This document shows positions 62,933 through 64,000 of a stretch of DNA of 64,000 nt, in pieces (position 1 is the stretch's first letter; each line of letters opens with the position of its first letter). The stretch spans positions 3,895-67,894 of the forward strand of contig NZ_FUXA01000004.1 in NCBI RefSeq assembly GCF_900167085.1, given 5' to 3'. The notes beneath the pieces were generated by a model. The model saw nothing but the letters and a program-made list of their open reading frames with translations, was not told where the DNA came from and did not search any database. Origin of the DNA: Eubacterium ruminantium (GTDB lineage Bacteria > Bacillota > Clostridia > Lachnospirales > Lachnospiraceae). Position numbers and translations under genes: made by a program.

Positions 62933-62963
62933 TTAGGAATTATTTGTGCGAGAGGATGAGTTT

Positions 62964-63488
62964 ATGAAAACAGTTGCGGATTATATTAAAACAATTCCGG
63001 ATTTTCCAAAGCCGGGAATTCTTTTCAGAGATGTAACTTCGGTTCTTGATGATGCCGAAGGATTTAAACTTGCGATAGATGAGCTGGATAAGCTGCTTGA
63101 CGGAGTTGATTATGATATCATAGCAGGAGTTGAATCAAGAGGTTTCCTTTTTGGTGCGCCTCTTGCATATAATAATGATAAACCATTTGCCCTTGTAAGA
63201 AAGAAGGGTAAATTACCTAGAGAAACTGTAGAGGAATCTTATTCTCTTGAATATGGTACAGCTACAATAGAGCTTCATAAGGATGCCATAAAGCCGGGAG
63301 ATAAGGTAATCATTATAGATGACCTTATTGCTACAGGTGGTACGGTTGAAGCTGCAGCTAAGCTGGTTGAAAGACTTGGTGGAGAGGTTGTAAAGATGAT
63401 CTTCCTCATTGAACTTACAGATCTTAAGGGACGCGAGTATTTAAAGAATTATGACGTGGCTTCTGTAGTTCAGTACGAAGGTGAATAA
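62964..63488 (+). CDS. apt: adenine phosphoribosyltransferase
   Basis: 174 residues. The start ATG 62964 is preferred over a GTG six codons earlier because GAGAGG lies 8 bases upstream. Motifs: FPKPGILFRDVTSVL, the flexible loop RKKGKLPRE, and the PRPP-binding VIIIDDLIATGGTVEAA. It converts adenine and PRPP to AMP. With the adenosine deaminase elsewhere it completes adenine and adenosine salvage. It lies between recJ and relA, where it usually is. Confidence 0.96.
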   Translation: MKTVADYIKTIPDFPKPGILFRDVTSVLDDAEGFKLAIDELDKLLDGVDYDIIAGVESRGFLFGAPLAYNNDKPFALVRKKGKLPRETVEESYSLEYGTATIELHKDAIKPGDKVIIIDDLIATGGTVEAAAKLVERLGGEVVKMIFLIELTDLKGREYLKNYDVASVVQYEGE

Positions 63489-63548
63489 ATAGATTACAGA
63501 TTATACGGACATTAAATGATTATCAGTTGTTTTTAAGGAGGTAAGGGA

Positions 63549-64000
63549 ATGTCAGATGAAATAAAGAAAGTGGATGAGGTGGTGGATAATCCGGAACCGA
63601 AGCCTATAAATATCGTCTATGATGTTCACGGCAAAATGCGTGCCAGTGATCTGGAGACCCCTGCCGACTTTACACCGCCGGAGGAGCTCTATAAAGAACT
63701 TATAGAAAAGATTAAGGCATATCATCCTTCGGAAGATTTCTCCATGATCGAGAAAGCATATAAGCTTGCTGATGAAGCACATAAAGGTCAGAAACGTAAA
63801 TCCGGAGAACCTTATATCATACATCCTATTTGTGTCGGTATTATTCTTGCCGAACTTGAAATGGATAAAGAAACGATAGTGGCAGGACTTCTTCATGATA
63901 TAGTTGAAGATACGGAAGTAACAAAGGAAGAGATTGCCAAGGAATTTTCGGCTGAGATCGCACTTCTGGTAGATGGTGTAACAAAACTTACCAAATTAAA
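63549..64000 (+). CDS. relA: RelA/SpoT (p)ppGpp synthetase-hydrolase, N-terminal part
   Basis: The gene begins at ATG 63549 after AAGGAGGT and runs off the window after 150 codons. A 60-residue acidic start precedes the HD hydrolase domain: HKGQKRKSGEPYIIHPICVG, then GLLHDIVEDTEVTKEEI with the HD pair and the end LVDGVTKLTK. An intact HD site suggests a bifunctional enzyme that both makes and degrades (p)ppGpp. The synthetase and regulatory domains lie outside the window. It follows apt by 60 bases. Confidence 0.93.
   Translation, partial: MSDEIKKVDEVVDNPEPKPINIVYDVHGKMRASDLETPADFTPPEELYKELIEKIKAYHPSEDFSMIEKAYKLADEAHKGQKRKSGEPYIIHPICVGIILAELEMDKETIVAGLLHDIVEDTEVTKEEIAKEFSAEIALLVDGVTKLTKL

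Overview
The window looks like chromosomal DNA of a low-GC, anaerobic Clostridia-type Firmicute, most likely a member of the Lachnospiraceae (Butyrivibrio or Pseudobutyrivibrio-like). The reasons are AT-rich codon use, strong GGAGG ribosome binding sites, a SCIFF peptide with its radical SAM maturase, an F-type ATP synthase with a sodium-type c subunit, the recJ-apt-relA order, and a diguanylate cyclase with a LacI-type ligand domain. The species assignment is inference. I saw no tRNA, rRNA, insertion sequence, prophage or CRISPR array. Coding density is high and no gene-free stretch exceeds 300 bases.

Layout. 1-11026: the start of a Ser/Asn/Glu-rich protein leaving the window leftwards, an RND efflux pump with a long coiled-coil insert, a DegV lipid-binding protein, a secreted beta-helix protein, adenosine deaminase, an AlaA-type aminotransferase and a HAD phosphatase. 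11148-18380: a complete ATP synthase operon, atpZ-atpI-atpBEFHAGDC. 18468-27620: a lipoprotein peptidase, an RluA-type pseudouridine synthase, ProS, CCA-adding enzyme, an SGNH hydrolase, phosphoglucomutase and an Asn/Met-repeat membrane protein. 27621-35347: a CIRCE-controlled DnaJ-type cochaperone, dnaX-ybaB-recR, phosphofructokinase and a large membrane-anchored protein ending in what looks like a degenerate C39 peptidase domain. 35497-41307: a LacI-sensor diguanylate cyclase, lysA, trmL, a cyclophilin and mltG.

41366-56725 is the most unusual part. It has six co-directional genes: two paralogous FHA-domain proteins, a PP2C phosphatase, a membrane Ser/Thr kinase with TPR-like repeats in place of PASTA domains, a membrane protein carrying at least six spaced TxxL sites, and a 2,528-residue surface protein of about 16 Ig-like modules. 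Together they look like a phospho-threonine signalling circuit wired to a giant surface fibre. I do not recognise it as a described system.

56966-64000: the SCIFF ribosomal peptide gene (46 codons), its maturase with a Cys-rich tail, a fused SecDF translocase subunit, then recJ, apt and the start of relA/spoT. Well-supported regulatory sites include a perfect CIRCE overlapping a consensus promoter (27651-27692), consensus promoters before phosphoglucomutase and dnaX, and about ten hairpin terminators.
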